Of a stretch of 64,000 nt of DNA, positions 62,403 through 64,000 are shown piece by piece (positions within the stretch are counted from its first letter, which is position 1; every line of letters begins with the position of its first letter). The DNA is from Flavobacterium sp. 1 (GTDB lineage: Bacteria > Bacteroidota > Bacteroidia > Flavobacteriales > Flavobacteriaceae). The position numbers and the translations under genes are program-made. The stretch is taken from contig NZ_PGER01000001.1 in the NCBI RefSeq assembly GCF_002797935.1, positions 4,960,001-5,024,000 on the forward strand, written 5' to 3'. Below the pieces are notes generated by a model, which ran no database searches, was not told the origin of the DNA, and worked only from the letters and a program-made list of their open reading frames with translations.

Positions 62403-62411
62403 TTGCATTAC

Positions 62412-63101
62412 ATGTTATCTTCTAAAATAACCGATATTTTCTTTGATTTAGATCATACGCTTTGGGATTTTGATGTCAATTCTGAACTGGCTTTTGAAAC
62501 TATCTTCAAGAAAGACCACCCTACAATTGAAATTACCGATTTTATAGAAAAATATATTCCTATCAATCAGGCCTGTTGGAAATTGTATCAGTACGATAAA
62601 ATAACCCATGCTGAATTACGTTATAATCGTCTTAAACATACTTTTGATGCATTAGAGTATTTCGTTTCCGATGATCAAATTGAAAGTATTGCGCATGATT
62701 ATATTCAGCTTTTGCCTGAAAACAACCATTTGTTTGACGGAACGATTGAAGTGCTGGAATATCTGGAAAAAAAGTATAAATTGCATATTATTACCAACGG
62801 CTTTGCCGATGTGCAGTACAAGAAAATAAACAATTCGAATATTGCGGGATTTTTCAAGACAATTACCAACTCGGAAATGGCAGGTGTTAAGAAACCCAAT
62901 CCCATTATTTTTGAGCATGCCCTTAATTTGGCGAAGGCCAAAAAAGAAAACAGTCTGATGATTGGAGATTGTATGGAAGCTGATGTGCAGGGAGCTTTAG
63001 ATGCTGGATTAGATGCCATTTTTTTTAATGACAAAAACATTGAAGTAGAACAAAATATTAAGCAAGTAACACATTTATTAGAACTAAAAAAATATTTATA
63101 A
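62412..63101 (+). CDS. HAD family hydrolase (YjjG-type nucleotidase)
   Basis: A 229-residue HAD phosphatase. Motif I is FFDLDHTLWDFD (nucleophile Asp at about residue 11), motif II LHIITNGFADVQY, motif III lysine in GVKKPNPIIFEHA, and motif IV MIGDCMEADVQGALDAGLDAIFF. The C1 cap with helical insert fits the YjjG/noncanonical pyrimidine nucleotidase group, which acts on nucleoside monophosphates. The ATG at 62412 is used rather than a TTG at 62403. It lies 9 bases past the RES stop, so the TA pair is likely upstream in the same transcript. Confidence 0.9.
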   Translation: MLSSKITDIFFDLDHTLWDFDVNSELAFETIFKKDHPTIEITDFIEKYIPINQACWKLYQYDKITHAELRYNRLKHTFDALEYFVSDDQIESIAHDYIQLLPENNHLFDGTIEVLEYLEKKYKLHIITNGFADVQYKKINNSNIAGFFKTITNSEMAGVKKPNPIIFEHALNLAKAKKENSLMIGDCMEADVQGALDAGLDAIFFNDKNIEVEQNIKQVTHLLELKKYL

Positions 63102-63104
63102 ATC

Positions 63105-63866
63105 ATGAAGTCAAAATTTCTATACCTATTATTGCTTGTCTCAAGCTTTGGATTTTCTCAATCAATTAATGATTATACAGGAGTGATTATTCCTTTGAAA
63201 TATGATTTTCTTAAGTCTGAAAACCAATACCGTCTTGCTACTCTAACCAAGGTTAATTTAAAAAAAGCTGGTTTTGAAGCTTTTTATTCGAATGAAACTT
63301 TCCCTGGAGGGTACAATGACAGATGCAGTTTGTTAAATGTGGATGTAATAAGAGATAATGCATTTTTAGTAACGAAACTTTACGTTGTTTTTAAGGATTG
63401 CAGCGGTAAAGAGATTTTCAAATCTCAAGTGGGGAAAAGTAAAGAGAAAGATTATGAGGTAGCGTACTCTGAAGCATTGAATATGGCTTTTGAATCAGTA
63501 TATGCATTGCATTATAAATATGATGGTACACCAGCGGTAAATAGTGCAAATACAGCAGTAGCAACTCCTGCGGTTGCTTCTGTTGCCGTTCCAGTGACAG
63601 TTGCTGCCGTAGCAGTGAATGTACCTAGCAGCAGTACCGAGCCAGATGGTTCAGTATTGTTTGCACAGCCTATCAAAAATGGATTTCAATTAGTGGATAG
63701 TACGCCAAAAGTGGTTCTTAAAGCTTTTAAAACTACAAATCCATCTATTTATTTAGCATCTAAAGGTGATCTACAAGGAACGCTAGTTCTAAAAGATAAT
63801 CAATGGTACTTTGAGTATTACGAAAAAGATACTTTAATGTCGGAGAAAATTAAAGTGAAGTTCTAA
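63105..63866 (+). CDS. Exported protein of unknown function
   Basis: A 253-residue secreted protein (signal peptide KSKFLYLLLLVSSFGFSQS). The N-terminal half has NDYTGVIIPLKYDFLKSENQYRLATLTKVNLKKAGFEAFYSNETFPGGYNDRCSLLNVDV. A low-complexity linker of Ala/Val/Pro-rich repeats (NSANTAVATPAVASVAVP, about 145-180) separates it from a beta-rich tail (SVLFAQPIKNGFQLVDSTPKVVLKAFKT). No family name is available. The linker suggests two surface or periplasmic domains. A terminator follows. Confidence 0.75.
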   Translation: MKSKFLYLLLLVSSFGFSQSINDYTGVIIPLKYDFLKSENQYRLATLTKVNLKKAGFEAFYSNETFPGGYNDRCSLLNVDVIRDNAFLVTKLYVVFKDCSGKEIFKSQVGKSKEKDYEVAYSEALNMAFESVYALHYKYDGTPAVNSANTAVATPAVASVAVPVTVAAVAVNVPSSSTEPDGSVLFAQPIKNGFQLVDSTPKVVLKAFKTTNPSIYLASKGDLQGTLVLKDNQWYFEYYEKDTLMSEKIKVKF

Positions 63867-63906
63867 TCTCTTAGGATTAAAAATTATATAGAAAATTGTT
63901 CACAAT

Positions 63907-63939
63907 AAAACCTCGGGTGCTCTGCTCTGAGGTTTTTTT
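63907..63939 (+). terminator. Intrinsic terminator near the right edge
   Basis: AAAACCTC and GAGGTTTT form an 8-bp stem with a T-run of seven, about 40 bases after the stop at 63866. Nothing further is recognised in 63940-64000. Confidence 0.82.
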
Positions 63940-64000
63940 ATTAACTGTAATTGGACTTTCTAAAATCTGGAATTCAAAATCTTAATATCCGTATTTGTTC

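Overview
The window reads as chromosomal DNA from a member of the Flavobacteriia, most likely Flavobacterium or a close relative. The base composition is AT-rich, the genes are compact, and Shine-Dalgarno sequences are largely absent. Many starts are preceded by the Bacteroidota -7 promoter element TAnnTTTG. Gene content and order also fit: an adk, hpt, purK, purE neighbourhood, a CarboxypepD_reg/SusC-type plug module, GbsR and Crp/Fnr regulators, and Bacteroidota-type four-helix-bundle (23S IVP-like) and IS982 genes. No rRNA, tRNA or CRISPR array was seen.

Layout. 1-9.6 kb: the 5' end of anmK, an acyl-CoA dehydrogenase, then a stress-like cluster. This cluster holds Crp/Fnr, an AhpD-like protein, a thioredoxin-like protein, a DUF1348/NTF2 protein, a flavin-binding PNPOx-like protein and an AraC regulator. 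It is followed by a tight operon of YHS, DoxX, DinB, NRDE, ATP-grasp and LysE-like genes. Two promoters in the cluster share a long sequence with paired TCCAT boxes 21 bp apart. 9.6-17.6 kb: GNAT, SDR, a four-helix-bundle gene framed by AT-rich inverted repeats, a SprT-like protease, mannose-1-P guanylyltransferase, an Mla-type ABC pair, glycosyltransferase plus methyltransferase, and a FabH-like synthase.

17.6-23.0 kb is accessory DNA. Three small cassette-like genes (SnoaL-like, NADPH-FMN reductase, GNAT) lie on one strand. Two related ~130-bp imperfect palindromes flank the GNAT gene. Next to the second lies a group II intron whose maturase gene is split by an IS630-type element at a TA dinucleotide. 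23.0-34.2 kb is housekeeping: obgE, a CorC-like protein, adk, hpt, purK, purE and an M3 peptidase. Two defence-like modules bracket purK. A DUF6364/PIN toxin-antitoxin pair abuts its start, and an ATPase plus HNH-like pair resembling Septu separates purK from purE.

34.2-46.8 kb: a GbsR-type regulator with two identical-architecture palindromes and tandem paralogous membrane proteins; a frameshifted TIGR01777 epimerase; an SRPBCC gene with a decayed second copy 1 kb away; a DUF1842 protein; a DUF4143 ATPase behind tandem repeats; a UbiA-like protein; gcvP; a degenerate IS982 copy that truncates a gene; and a glycosyltransferase/LpxH-like pair. 46.9-53.4 kb is one giant alpha-2-macroglobulin gene carrying an internal CarboxypepD_reg plus TonB-plug module. 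53.6-64 kb: DUF1801, a second Crp/Fnr plus AhpD-like pair, a TPR protein, mpl, a SWIM-finger protein, a DUF1287 lipoprotein, GNAT, radC, an Xre/RES toxin-antitoxin pair, a HAD phosphatase and a secreted protein.

The strongest candidates for a new look are the ATPase/HNH pair inside the purine genes, the cassette-like palindromes at 19-20 kb, the shared AraC-like operators at 2.2 and 3.1 kb, and the macroglobulin/plug fusion.
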